This document shows, one piece after another, positions 1 through 5,773 of a DNA stretch of 8,824 bases. A model generated the notes under the pieces. The model was not told the DNA's origin and searched no databases. It was given only the letters and a program-made list of their open reading frames with translations. The stretch's first letter is position 1. Every line of letters starts with the position of its first letter. The translations under genes were made by a program, and so were the position numbers. This stretch comes from Erysipelotrichia bacterium (lineage in GTDB: Bacteria; Bacillota_I; Bacilli_A; Erysipelotrichales; Erysipelotrichaceae): the NCBI GenBank assembly GCA_009929095.1, contig SABF01000051.1, forward strand, positions 1-8,824. The letters are read 5' to 3'.

Positions 1-82
1 ATATACTATATTATTTTTAATTAAAACCATAGAATATAAATCGAATGTATTGACATTATCTATTGACAAAGCATTTAAAATG
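1..82. other. AT-rich non-groEL sequence abutting the groEL break
   Basis: This stretch lies where the body of groEL should continue on the minus strand. It is strongly AT-rich compared with groES next to it. Translating it on the minus strand in all three frames gives nothing like the conserved GroEL region that should follow (the TLGPKGRNV block). One frame stays open for 28 codons to the window edge, but I do not recognise its product. Two TTGACA hexamers occur on the plus strand at 50-55 and 63-68, without a convincing -10 at the right distance. What lies beyond position 1 is not visible. Confidence 0.5.
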
Positions 83-83
83 C
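71..83. repeat. 13-bp palindrome at the groEL break point
   Basis: The arms gcattt (71-76) and aaatgc (78-83) are perfectly complementary around one base. The palindrome begins exactly inside the TAG that ends the groEL remnant. It could be the tip of an inserted element, a recombination site, or chance in AT-rich DNA. Confidence 0.4.
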
Positions 84-115
84 TAATCTTTGGAATACTT
101 TATTTCCTTAGCCAT
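83..115 (-). pseudogene. groEL: groEL 5' remnant, stops after 10 codons
   Basis: Reading leftwards from the ATG at 115-113 gives MAKEIKYSKD and then TAG at 85-83. This is the canonical start of the GroEL chaperonin (MAKEIKxSxDAR in many Firmicutes). An AAGGAG ribosome binding site lies at 128-133, and the spacing from the groES stop is only 23 bp, as in a normal groESL operon. GroEL is the 14-mer cage that folds proteins with GroES as its lid and is about 540 residues long. Here only the first ten residues exist. The next bases do not resume groEL in any frame, so a single indel does not explain the loss. The break coincides with a small palindrome, gcattt-a-aaatgc, at 71-83. Possible causes are insertion of an element, a deletion or rearrangement, or an assembly junction. 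Confidence 0.75.
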
Positions 116-138
116 AAATTATCTATTCTCCTTCTTTC

Positions 139-423
139 TTATTTCTCAACAACTGCAAGAATATCATCGGACTGGATCAGCAGAAGATCCTTCTTGTCAA
201 CGGTGATATCAGTACCGGAATACTTCTTGTAGATGACCTGCTGACCCTTCTTCAGTTCAATTGGGATCAGTTTTCCATCTTCCACTTTGCCGGGACCTAC
301 AGCAACTACAATTCCGTTGCTCGGTTCATCCTTCGGCTTGCCGGTCAGAATGATTCCGCTCTGGGTTTTCACTTCTTCCTTGCATTTTTCAAGTACAACA
401 TAATCATGTAACGGCTTTAACAT
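139..423 (-). CDS. groES: Co-chaperonin GroES (94 aa)
   Basis: GroES is the heptameric lid of the GroEL folding chamber in the cytosol. From M1 the protein begins MLKPLHDYVVLEK, the standard GroES start. The mobile loop that contacts GroEL is at about residues 16-32 with its hydrophobic GIIL segment (23-26). The roof-loop region with VEDGK and the C-terminal DDILAVVE strand are also present. The length of 94 residues is normal. A longer reading frame begins at 453 (extra residues MSANTRRRIK), but that ATG lies inside a CIRCE operator. The ATG at 421-423 has an AGGAGG site at 433-438 with 9 bases spacing, so this start is preferred. The gene looks intact and well conserved, which contrasts with its groEL partner being cut off just downstream. 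Confidence 0.97.
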   Translation of the reverse strand: MLKPLHDYVVLEKCKEEVKTQSGIILTGKPKDEPSNGIVVAVGPGKVEDGKLIPIELKKGQQVIYKKYSGTDITVDKKDLLLIQSDDILAVVEK

Positions 424-432
424 TTTTATACG

Positions 433-438
433 CCTCCT
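433..438 (-). promoter_or_regulatory. groES ribosome binding site
   Basis: Perfect AGGAGG on the minus strand, nine bases before the ATG at 423-421. It settles the groES start against the longer open frame. Confidence 0.9.
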
Positions 439-442
439 GGTA

Positions 443-469
443 TTAGCACTCATGTCTTATGTCTGCTAA
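443..469 (-). promoter_or_regulatory. CIRCE operator 2 (downstream of transcription start)
   Basis: CIRCE is the inverted repeat TTAGCACTC-N9-GAGTGCTAA bound by the heat-shock repressor HrcA. Here the arm at 443-451 is perfect and the arm at 461-469 (gtctgctaa) matches 7 of 9 bases, with a 9-base spacer. It lies just after the expected transcription start and before the groES ribosome binding site, so bound HrcA would block early elongation or promoter clearance. Confidence 0.85.
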
Positions 470-477
470 CAAAAGAA

Positions 478-506
478 ATTATAAGCAGGTATTGTCACTC
501 TGTCAA
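478..506 (-). promoter_or_regulatory. Sigma-A promoter of groESL
   Basis: On the minus strand there is a TTGACA -35 box at 506-501 and a TATAAT -10 box at 483-478, separated by exactly 17 bases. Both hexamers match the sigma-A consensus fully. The -35 sits in the spacer of CIRCE 1, and CIRCE 2 lies over the start region. This is a very strong promoter held down by HrcA, expected to be released on heat shock or by misfolded protein. Confidence 0.93.
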
Positions 507-518
507 TATGAGTGCTAA
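492..518 (-). promoter_or_regulatory. CIRCE operator 1 (over the -35 box)
   Basis: The arm gagtgctaa at 510-518 is perfect. The arm at 492-500 (ttgtcactc) matches 7 of 9 bases of TTAGCACTC. The spacer is 9 bases and contains the -35 hexamer. With CIRCE 2 it makes a tandem pair flanking the promoter, a known arrangement in several Firmicutes groESL operons. Confidence 0.88.
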
Positions 519-747
519 AACTTTTTGCAAATAAACATCCTGTCAGAATACCAGCCGAAACTTTAGATATTCCAACAGGACCTGAATTCTAATTGTTTAT
601 CTCCAGATAATGCTGCCATAAGTCACACGCGATAACAGAACTCTTGTCAATTGAATATTTCTTATATATTAGTGTTTTACACTATGCATAGCATCGGCAT
701 CAGCGCTGTTTTGTATTGTTTATCGGTATGTCGCTCTTGTGCAGCAA
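519..747. other. Intergenic region, no gene seen
   Basis: No supportable coding region. It holds three small symmetric sites: TTATCT-CC-AGATAA at 597-610, AGTGT-TTT-ACACT at 671-683 and CTATGCATAG at 682-691. None is followed by a T-run that would make a clear terminator. Their role, if any, is unknown. Confidence 0.5.
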
Positions 748-1092
748 TCAGAAAAGCAATTCACTAATATCTCCGGTTATTCTCTTTGAAGCTTCAGTAA
801 GGTTTCCCTCTTCCGTCAGGATCGGTGTATCAGCGATGGCTTTAATGAAACATGCACTGTTTAGTGATTCTGCTATTTCTTCTGACTATGCCTTATCGGC
901 TATGGCCTTATCCAGCTTTTTGTCCATCTTTGTACCAGAGATAAGAACCATTACAAGCAATGCAGGACCCGCAGCCATACCGCCTGCAATACCAGCCGTA
1001 GCTCTGCCAGCCACTTCAACTGCATAGTTTCCTAGATCCTTCAGTTTCTGATACTCTTTCTGATCAATGTGAAAACTCTTGAATTCTCCCAT
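748..1092 (-). pseudogene. Small membrane-like protein gene with internal amber stop
   Basis: The frame starts at the ATG at 1092 (MGEFKSFHIDQKEYQ) and runs 68 residues to a TAG at 888-886. It then continues in the same frame for another 45 residues (SEEIAESLNSACFIKAI and on) to a TGA at 750-748. The part before the stop has a charged N-terminus, then a glycine/alanine-rich hydrophobic stretch of about 30 residues (roughly 27-55) that could span a membrane. A Lys/Asp-rich segment follows, and the part after the stop is again helix-like and charged. The continuity across the TAG suggests one protein of about 114 residues, probably with a Gln CAG turned into TAG. No strong ribosome binding site is visible before the ATG. 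The start lies 14 bases after the end of the broken gene upstream, as in an operon. I do not recognise the family. Confidence 0.5.
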
Positions 1093-1106
1093 CTTTACTG
1101 AGGATG

Positions 1107-1470
1107 TTAAATAATCTTCAGAGCACTTTCTTCAATATTTACCGGTCTAACTTTATTTAAATTCCGCAATGCATTGACAATCTCAGCATTACTCTGCTGT
1201 CTCTTCTGCTTCATTGAATCGATTGCATTCATCCCTTTTTCAGCCAGTTCCTTAACTATTTGATTCACAGCAATGCTCTTGACTGAATCAGGCAGAATTT
1301 CAGCCTGCTTTCAAATTTATTCTGACGTGTTTTTCACAATTTTCTTAATAGTAATCTTTTCCCTTCTATAGATAGAATGGTTGATCTGAATTCATCCGTT
1401 CATCAAATTCTTTTACATTCTAAAACTGAATATCTGGGGACTGCATAGCGATTGCTCTGGAATCCCTGTT
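1107..1470 (-). pseudogene. Decayed gene of unknown function
   Basis: The 3' part is clean. A 67-codon open segment from 1310 to the TAA at 1109-1107 encodes a Lys/Glu-rich helical tail that includes VKELAEKGMNAIDSMKQKRQ and ends NIEESALKII. Going upstream, protein-like sequence continues only by switching frame. ITIKKIVKNTSE lies around 1320-1358, and PDIQF-(TAG)-NVKEFDERMNSDQPFYL lies around 1373-1438, with a TAG at about 1422 and a further shift near 1372. At least two frameshifts and one amber codon are therefore needed to join it. The helical, charged tail might be a coiled coil. It sits directly upstream of, and is co-oriented with, the amber-interrupted gene at 748-1092, so the two probably formed one operon. 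Function not recognised. Confidence 0.45.
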
Positions 1471-1474
1471 ATGA

Positions 1475-1878
1475 CCAATACAATCGAAAAACGGCAAGTA
1501 TATTAGCAAATGTGATTATGAAACTGAGGGCGGCGGATTATGTGCAGAACTTGCCATCTATCAAAGAGATACTCTCGGTTATGATTTTGCAGCAACCGAT
1601 GAAGCCGGAAACACCTTATATTCATCAGGGATATGGCGAAAACGGAATGCGGACGTTTCGCAGCAGCAACTGCACCAATCGCTGCGGACAAGACGATGAT
1701 GCTCTTTTCAGAGATGAAAACAGCCGCAGATGCCGAGAACAACGGCTCAGACTGGAGTATGGTTTCCTCTCTGAATATAATGGATGCCATACTCACGAAT
1801 AGCTGCGCAAAACAAAAGGATAAATCTGAATCCAGTCGAATTCTCAAGATGTATGCGGATAATTTCATGAGAAAATAA
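1475..1878 (+). pseudogene. Frameshifted gene remnant of unknown function
   Basis: One plus-strand frame is open from 1475 to the TGA at 1697-1699 and reads like real protein (NGKYISKCDYETEGGGLCAE, then TLGYDFAATDEAG). A second frame, open from 1633 to the TAA at 1876-1878, carries on with a soluble helical tail (SEMKTAADAENNG, then ESSRILKMYADNFMRK). The simplest reading is one gene of about 130 residues with a frameshift between 1633 and 1697. A possible start ATG is at 1471-1473, in a third frame joined through an A5 run at 1487-1491, which would be a second frameshift. No good ribosome binding site is visible. I do not recognise the family. The minus strand and the third plus frame also have long open stretches here, which look like shadows. 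Confidence 0.4.
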
Positions 1879-2025
1879 GCATGTTTGACAGAACAGGCAT
1901 TGAACCAAACTCGCTCCGGCCGAATTTCGAAGCCAGTGCCATCGCTATATCAGTTTCTGTCTTCTGTTCAGCAAATAGTCAGATAGAAACAAGTACCATG
2001 CATCTTTGCTTATTTCAATTTGTTT
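1865..2025 (-). pseudogene. Short minus-strand coding remnant
   Basis: On the minus strand KQIEISKDAWYLFLSDY reads in one frame from about 2024. After a one-base shift near 1970 it continues as FAEQKTETDIAMALASKFGR and ends with TGA at 1867-1865. Its 3' end overlaps the end of the plus-strand remnant by a few bases. The composition is protein-like, but the evidence is weak and the family is unknown. A plus-strand frame of 59 codons at 1881-2060 covers the same stretch and is an alternative, less protein-like reading. Confidence 0.25.
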
Positions 2026-2032
2026 CTATATC

Positions 2033-2061
2033 AAAACATAGATTTCATCTCGTTGTATAAT
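2033..2061 (+). promoter_or_regulatory. Probable promoter of the glycosyltransferase operon
   Basis: A perfect TATAAT lies at 2056-2061, 23 bases before the ATG. The hexamer 17 bases upstream (aaaaca, 2033-2038) is a poor -35. Transcription would start near 2068, giving a short leader that holds the GAGGA ribosome binding site at 2074-2078. Confidence 0.4.
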
Positions 2062-2084
2062 GATAGGCATTGTGAGGAATATTC

Positions 2085-4076
2085 ATGTCCAATATTAGTC
2101 TTTCACTGTTCAAAGATACAGAACTATTATCACTGCTGCTGGTCATGGCAGCTGCTGCTGTTCTCATTATTCTTCTTTTCCGCTTTGTGCCAATACAATG
2201 GAAAAACGATCAGAAAAATGAGATGCCTGATCAGCATCTGTTCCTACACTCTGCAATAAACCCTGTATATACACGGACAGACTGGCTGGCAATAACCCTG
2301 ATTGCTGTTCTTTATGGCATCGTATCCTTCTGGCAGCTTGGCAGTTCTGTATTTCCTTCAACAACCTGGCAGCCCACTAAGGAAAAGCAGTCTATCATTC
2401 TGGAATTGACAGAAGGTACTCATTTCGATGCAGTCTATGCTATTTATGGCGAAGGCGATAATAATCACAATCTGACGGATTATCAGCTCGGCTTCCACAA
2501 CATGGAAATCAGCGGTTCCAATGACAAGACAGCATGGACCAATATCACTGCGCTCAATGATGGAAGCATCTACCAGTACATGATAAATAATGGGGACTGG
2601 GATTATAAATACATCCGCATTGTTTCCATCAATCCGAATGACACATTGACTGAGATTGGCTTTAAGGCAATTGGCGAAGATAGACTGCTCAAGGTCAAGG
2701 TAGATTCTGATGAAGCACCCGAATCACAGTATCCTGCCTATTTAATCATCGATGAACAGGATCGAATTGCGATGAATCCGACCTATATGAACGAAAGCTA
2801 TTTCGATGAAATCTACCATCCGCGAAATGCCTATGAGATTGTAAGCGGTCAGTACATGTATGCCAGTGTCCATCCGCTGCTGGGAACCAGTCTGATTGCT
2901 CTCTCCATTAAGATGTTCGGCATGAATCCACTGGCATGGCGCATTCCCGGAGTCATCTTCGGAATTATGCTGGTACCGCTGTTTTATGCTGTATTGAAAC
3001 TTCTATTTTCCAATCGTAAATGGGCGATCTTTGGCACTGTATTATTTGTGACCGACTTTATGCACCTTACAACTTCAAGAATTGCCACATTGGAACCATT
3101 CAGTGTTTTCTGGATTCTTCTGATGTTCTACTTCATGATTCGTTATTTCAAAACCAGCATCTTTGATACCCCGCTTAAGGAGCAGCTGAAACTTCTGCTA
3201 TGGTGCGGCATTACAATGGGACTGGGCATAGCCACAAAGTGGACTGCCTGCTACAGTGCTGTCGGTCTTGCCATCCTGCTGTTTACAAAACTGATTGCCG
3301 AGTACCTGGAACTGAGAAAAGCAAAGAAGACATCTCTTGAGCCGCTTTCTGAAGAACCTGAGCAGCTTACCATTCAGGAGAATGACAGGGCGGAGTATAA
3401 ACGCATGTCTTCCTGCTGGAAACAGAGCTTTCTGAAAACGATTGGTTTCTGCTTTCTGTTTTTCATTCTGATTCCGATTGTCATCTACTGTCTGGCATAT
3501 ATTCCCTGCCGGGTATGGCGAAGTGACTGGAGCATAGCCAATGTATGGAAGCAGGTTGAATATATGTACCGCTATCATGTCAACCTGCAGGCTACCCATC
3601 CGTATCAGAGTTCCTGGTACCAGTGGATTCTTGATATCCGGCCTATCTGGTATTATGGCCGAGCATCTGCCGATGGTCTGTACCATTCCATTGCCTGCTT
3701 CAGCAATCCATTGATCTGCTGGGCTGGATTCTTTGCCGTACCATATACCTTCTGGTGTGCAATAAAAAAACGCGACTCCGCTGCCTGGATTATCTCCATC
3801 GGCTATCTGACTGCCTTCCTTCCCTGGGTATCTCTGGTTAAGCGATGCGTATTTGCTTATCACTTCTATCCATCCAGTATCTTTATGATCTTTTCGATTG
3901 TCTATGCAGCTAGAGCAATCATGATCAAACATCCCAAGAAAATATTTCTCATCTATTTCTTCGCGATTGCATGTGCTGTTCTGTTCCTGATGTTTTTGCC
4001 AGCCACTGCTGGTTTCGGAACTGAAAACTCCTATATAAAATTTCTGGAATGGCTGCCGAGCTGGTACTTTGGATGA
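2085..4076 (+). CDS. PMT-family (GT39-like) lipid-linked sugar glycosyltransferase with inserted extracytoplasmic domain (663 aa)
   Basis: This is a polytopic GT-C enzyme. The family moves a sugar, usually mannose, from a polyprenyl-phosphate carrier to a protein or other acceptor on the outer face of the membrane. Visible signs are the acidic pair D241-E242 in FDEIYHPR, the HPLLG motif at 263-267, and the SRIATLEPF segment (331-339) with its conserved Arg and Glu. Further signs are the GIATKWTACYS segment (381-391), and HPYQSSWYQWILDIRPIWYY (505-524), which matches the large loop of bacterial PMT proteins. Roughly a dozen hydrophobic segments are seen. Between the second membrane segment (about 66-85) and the catalytic loop, residues about 92-205 form a hydrophilic, beta-rich domain. 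It resembles the F5/8 type C (discoidin-like) fold, by pattern only. The start is supported by GAGGA six bases upstream. The gene overlaps the next gene by ATGA. Sugar and acceptor cannot be told from sequence. Confidence 0.85.
   Translation: MSNISLSLFKDTELLSLLLVMAAAAVLIILLFRFVPIQWKNDQKNEMPDQHLFLHSAINPVYTRTDWLAITLIAVLYGIVSFWQLGSSVFPSTTWQPTKEKQSIILELTEGTHFDAVYAIYGEGDNNHNLTDYQLGFHNMEISGSNDKTAWTNITALNDGSIYQYMINNGDWDYKYIRIVSINPNDTLTEIGFKAIGEDRLLKVKVDSDEAPESQYPAYLIIDEQDRIAMNPTYMNESYFDEIYHPRNAYEIVSGQYMYASVHPLLGTSLIALSIKMFGMNPLAWRIPGVIFGIMLVPLFYAVLKLLFSNRKWAIFGTVLFVTDFMHLTTSRIATLEPFSVFWILLMFYFMIRYFKTSIFDTPLKEQLKLLLWCGITMGLGIATKWTACYSAVGLAILLFTKLIAEYLELRKAKKTSLEPLSEEPEQLTIQENDRAEYKRMSSCWKQSFLKTIGFCFLFFILIPIVIYCLAYIPCRVWRSDWSIANVWKQVEYMYRYHVNLQATHPYQSSWYQWILDIRPIWYYGRASADGLYHSIACFSNPLICWAGFFAVPYTFWCAIKKRDSAAWIISIGYLTAFLPWVSLVKRCVFAYHFYPSSIFMIFSIVYAARAIMIKHPKKIFLIYFFAIACAVLFLMFLPATAGFGTENSYIKFLEWLPSWYFG
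4073..4076 (+). promoter_or_regulatory. ATGA stop/start overlap (translational coupling)
   Basis: The TGA of the PMT gene (4074-4076) overlaps the ATG of the next gene (4073-4075). No clear Shine-Dalgarno precedes it, so ribosomes finishing the first gene probably restart on the second and keep the two membrane proteins in fixed ratio. Confidence 0.7.
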
Positions 4077-5773
4077 TTGCCTGGCTGAAACAAAATAAAT
4101 ATCTGCTGATTGCAGCACTGCTTTCAGCATTGCTGTTCTCATGGCCGTACCTATGCAGAGATCTGCTGGGGATTGAACAGGATACTTTCTTTCATCTGTC
4201 CCGCATTGAAGGACTGGCGGAATCCTTATCTAGAGGAAACTTCTTTCCGGAAATCTATCCATATAAGAATAACGGTTATGGCTATGCCAGTCCTTCGTTC
4301 TATTGTGATCTTTTTCTGATCATTCCAGCTCTCTTATATCTTGCCGGAATAAGTCTTTCTATCTGTTACAAAATCACTGTCATTGCAATTACCTTTTTCA
4401 CATTCTACACCATGGCTAAACTGCTGATGCGCATTACCAGAAACCAGAGTGCTTCAATAATCGCTGCCTCTGCCTATCTTTTCTGCAATTACCGCATCAC
4501 AGATGTTTACGTACGAGGTGCATTTGGTGAAGTTATGGCAATGATCTTTCTGCCGGTTCTTCTTTCCGCTCTGTATGAAATCCTGCAGAATAGAAATTCC
4601 CACGCCTGGTTCCTGCTGACTCTGAGTCTGGCAGGCTTGATTTTCAGTCACAACATCACCTTTCTGTTTGGGGCAGTGCTGGTGATTCTTTATGCGCTTA
4701 TTTTCTATAAAAGTATGGATCATTCTCAACTGATGGCTTTGGTGAAAGGCTCTGTATGGGCGTTTTTGATCAGTGCATGGTTTACACTGCCGATGATCGA
4801 GCAGATGACAAGTCAGCAGCTGACGGTCAGTTATTATGCCGCAGGCAGCGATCTAGCATCGTATGCCATGCCTCTGAAGCAGTACCTGCAGAACTTTACC
4901 AACTTCGGACAGGGAGGATATGCACTTCCGGAGGGTCAGCTGATGACACTGAATGCGGGAGTATTTCTGTCAATTGTTCCACTGTTCTATTTTTTTCTTT
5001 GCAAAGAAAAAAGAAATGCATCTCTTTTCATCAAATCCTCATTCATTCTTGGTCTGATCTTTTATATATTGCCATCTGACCTTATTCCATGGGATCTGCT
5101 GTCAGTATTTCGGGTACTGCAGTTTCCCTGGCGCTTACTGACGCTGTCCACCGTACTTCTGTGCATTCCAGCAGCATACGTTCTATGTTCACTGAAGTTT
5201 TTCCAGAAAAAGCAGGTGCTTGTCATAATCTCATGCCTGCTTGCAGCAGAAGGAATCTATCATCTGGCACCTGCTGCAAAACGTACATTTGGAATCACTT
5301 CTGAAAATACGTACGCTGACATCATCCAAGGAAAGATCATTGATCCATACTACTCTGCAACATACATGAGAGTAGAACTGGCTGGAGCAGATTATCTGCC
5401 GCTTGGATCACCTAACTTCTTCAAACGATCTTCAGCTATAAGGGTTAATGATAAGGAAACAGATATTCCATTTACAAAAAAAGGCACGGTGCTAAGCTTT
5501 CCCGTACCTGAATCTGATGCTGAAGAGACTATCACTCTGCCGATCACTTGGTATAAGGGATATCAGGTTTATCTGGTGAAGAATGGAATAAGAACCAGCG
5601 TAGATTCCTTTTCAGGCGTCGACCGCATGGTCAGCTTTACGGCTGCAGAGGCAGGCGACTATATCTGTGCATATAAACGAACACCGCTGCGCATCTTTTC
5701 ACTGATACTGTCAGCAGTCAGTTTTGCCGCATTGCTGGTTATGCTGTATCGGACAAAGAAACAGCTTGCTTGA
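4073..5773 (+). CDS. Polytopic membrane protein, 6-pyruvoyl-tetrahydropterin synthase-related/YfhO-like family (566 aa)
   Basis: The protein has about ten to twelve hydrophobic segments. Near the N-terminus is the signature D-x3-H-x2-R pattern (D37, H41, R44 in DTFFHLSRIEGLA), followed by GNFFPEIYPYKNNGYGYASP. This is typical of the bacterial membrane family named for a '6-pyruvoyl-tetrahydropterin synthase-related' domain. Despite that name it has no pterin chemistry visible and looks like a GT-C-type glycosyltransferase fold. YVRGAFGEVMAM (146-157) is a second conserved loop. Residues about 410-535 form an extracytoplasmic beta-rich domain before the last membrane helix. The frame is also open from ATG 4049 (8 residues longer). 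The ATG at 4073 is preferred because it overlaps the upstream TGA as ATGA, a translational-coupling arrangement, and neither start has a good ribosome binding site. Its role is probably envelope glycosylation together with the PMT gene, inferred from context. Confidence 0.75.
   Translation: MIAWLKQNKYLLIAALLSALLFSWPYLCRDLLGIEQDTFFHLSRIEGLAESLSRGNFFPEIYPYKNNGYGYASPSFYCDLFLIIPALLYLAGISLSICYKITVIAITFFTFYTMAKLLMRITRNQSASIIAASAYLFCNYRITDVYVRGAFGEVMAMIFLPVLLSALYEILQNRNSHAWFLLTLSLAGLIFSHNITFLFGAVLVILYALIFYKSMDHSQLMALVKGSVWAFLISAWFTLPMIEQMTSQQLTVSYYAAGSDLASYAMPLKQYLQNFTNFGQGGYALPEGQLMTLNAGVFLSIVPLFYFFLCKEKRNASLFIKSSFILGLIFYILPSDLIPWDLLSVFRVLQFPWRLLTLSTVLLCIPAAYVLCSLKFFQKKQVLVIISCLLAAEGIYHLAPAAKRTFGITSENTYADIIQGKIIDPYYSATYMRVELAGADYLPLGSPNFFKRSSAIRVNDKETDIPFTKKGTVLSFPVPESDAEETITLPITWYKGYQVYLVKNGIRTSVDSFSGVDRMVSFTAAEAGDYICAYKRTPLRIFSLILSAVSFAALLVMLYRTKKQLA

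Noticed and set aside
139..453. Longer GroES start at 453.
   Set aside because: That ATG is inside CIRCE 2 and lacks a ribosome binding site. The ATG at 423-421 has a perfect AGGAGG and gives the standard GroES N-terminus.
671..691. Overlapping palindromes as a terminator.
   Set aside because: Stems are only 5 bp and no T-run follows on either strand.
716..1027. Plus-strand open frame of 103 codons.
   Set aside because: It is antisense to the amber-interrupted minus-strand gene and is rich in Ser/Ala/Ile from complementing its codons. The minus strand reads more like a protein.
1323..1336. Possible CcpA cre site (TGACGTGTTTTTCA).
   Set aside because: It lacks the central CG of the cre consensus and lies in a decayed gene, not at a promoter.
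83..1440. TAG recoding as a sense codon (for example Gln): in-frame TAGs occur in two otherwise coherent reading frames, and none of the five intact genes ends in TAG.
   Set aside because: Five stop codons are too few to mean anything. The groEL remnant does not continue as GroEL after its TAG, and the same regions also need frameshifts and contain TAA, so ordinary decay explains them better.
1503..1868. Minus-strand open frame of 121 codons.
   Set aside because: It has a hydrophobic, low-complexity product that is the complement of Ala/Asp/Glu-rich plus-strand coding remnants. No ribosome binding site or known motif.
3198..4142. Long minus-strand open frame of 314 codons opposite the PMT gene.
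   Set aside because: It is a shadow of the PMT gene, whose strand carries conserved catalytic motifs. The minus product has no recognisable pattern and mixed composition.
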